Source of the DNA: Lewinella sp038528965 | GTDB taxonomy: Bacteria; Bacteroidota; Bacteroidia; Chitinophagales; Saprospiraceae | Length of the DNA stretch: 64,000 bases | NCBI GenBank assembly: GCA_038528965.1 | Contig: JBCBEC010000035.1 | Coordinates: 13,040 to 77,039 of the forward strand | Direction: 5' to 3' | In this document: in pieces, positions 63,692-64,000 of the stretch | How the letters are laid out: every line of letters starts with the position of its first letter | Numbering within the stretch: the first letter of the stretch is position 1 | The notes under the pieces: model-generated | Told to the model about the DNA's origin: nothing | Databases searched by the model: none | What the model saw: the letters and a program-made list of their open reading frames with translations, nothing else | Translations under genes and position numbers: made by a program

Positions 63692-63834
63692 AAAACCGGA
63701 ATCGATTGTGGGGGCAGCTGTGATCCTTGTCCCCAGGAGTTTGTAAGAGCCAACAAACGCTATGAGTTGACCAATCATCTGGGCAACGTCATGGCTACGG
63801 TGAGTGACCGGGTGGTATCGTTTAGAGCGTGTTT
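63692..63834 (+). pseudogene. Orphan RHS cassette 6: truncated core fragment
   Basis: KTGIDCGGSCDPCPQEFVRA, then NKRYELTNHLGNVMATVSDR and VVSF, match the core start of the full-length RHS. At about 63834 the similarity ends abruptly (…gtatcgttta, then gagcgtgtttggg) and unrelated sequence follows. The tip and immunity of this cassette are missing or displaced beyond the window. Confidence 0.85.
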
Positions 63835-64000
63835 GGGAATTTGCTTCGCAGCTACTACGTGGTCGGTCATCAAGTAAAAATCAGGCATTTTTACTTTGAT
63901 CAAGGCCTGTCCGGCTGGCCAGACGGGCGCTGAAACCGGAGTTTAGCACCATGCCCGCCGTACTTAGGTACTAAGGCAGGCGAGGGCGCTAAATGAGGAT
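63835..64000. other. Unrelated sequence after the array, with GC palindrome copy 2
   Basis: GC-rich DNA that interrupts the sixth cassette. It begins GAGCGTGTTTGGGAATTTGC, which has the look of a mobile-element end but cannot be identified here. At 63953-63982 it holds the second copy of the GCCCGCCGTAC / GGCAGGCG palindrome seen at 31223-31251. Confidence 0.45.

Noticed and set aside
46624..63834. T6SS-delivered RHS effectors
   Set aside because: No PAAR, VgrG, Hcp or T6SS structural gene is visible, and both giant proteins have Sec-type signal peptides.

Overview
The window looks like a chromosomal segment of a Bacteroidota bacterium, most likely from the Saprospiria/Lewinella side of the phylum. 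Evidence: several secreted proteins end in type IX secretion (T9SS) sorting domains, some promoters match the Bacteroidota -7 consensus TAnnTTTG (TACCTTTG at 31594), Shine-Dalgarno sequences are weak or absent, and the ribosomal block rplM-rpsI-rpsB-tsf-pyrH is in Bacteroidota order. The genus call is inference. One run of 99 Ns (22414-22512) shows a scaffolded draft assembly.

Layout. 1-9000 holds housekeeping-type genes on the minus strand: the prfA 5' end, an HD-PycTM membrane protein, a giant lipoprotein phosphatase/outer-membrane barrel fusion, a HAD phosphatase and an APH-like kinase. 10.5-14.4 kb is a starch module: a secreted GH13 amylase beside a membrane-spanning AraC regulator carrying two CBM20-like domains, so probably a one-component starch sensor. 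14.6-20.9 kb has an AspT-type transporter, a SulP transporter, a WYL/GyrI-like fusion regulator and gene debris.

21.1-24.9 kb is a minus-strand RiPP-type locus. In transcription order it encodes an Hsp20-like protein, a PqqD-like RRE protein, a SPASM radical SAM enzyme, a short Arg-rich repeat peptide that is the likely substrate, and an HprK-like kinase. The peptide gene is interrupted by the assembly gap. Its repeat is 15 residues built of three pentads, and I recognise no described family for it.

25-31 kb has an NAD-binding protein, a secreted purple-acid-phosphatase-like protein, a lipoprotein, a small membrane protein and a T9SS cargo. 31.6-35.3 kb is the ribosomal/translation block with a structured 5' leader. 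35.3-36.6 kb is an intact-gene-free stretch with a dispersed repeat and a broken response-regulator start.

36.6-64 kb is a large polymorphic-toxin island. A tight five-gene operon encodes an outer-membrane barrel candidate, a secreted protein, a lipoprotein, a 2039-residue YD/RHS-like protein and a 2691-residue RHS toxin with a GIY-YIG-like tip. After its immunity gene come at least five orphan cassettes, each made of a conserved hairpin-rich intercassette element, a fragment of the RHS core, a new toxin tip and a new immunity gene. The last is cut off by unrelated sequence near the window end. The array fits a silent store of alternative tips that could recombine into the full-length gene through the shared core (about 440 bp where complete). 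No T6SS or Tc-complex genes are in view, so the delivery route is unknown.
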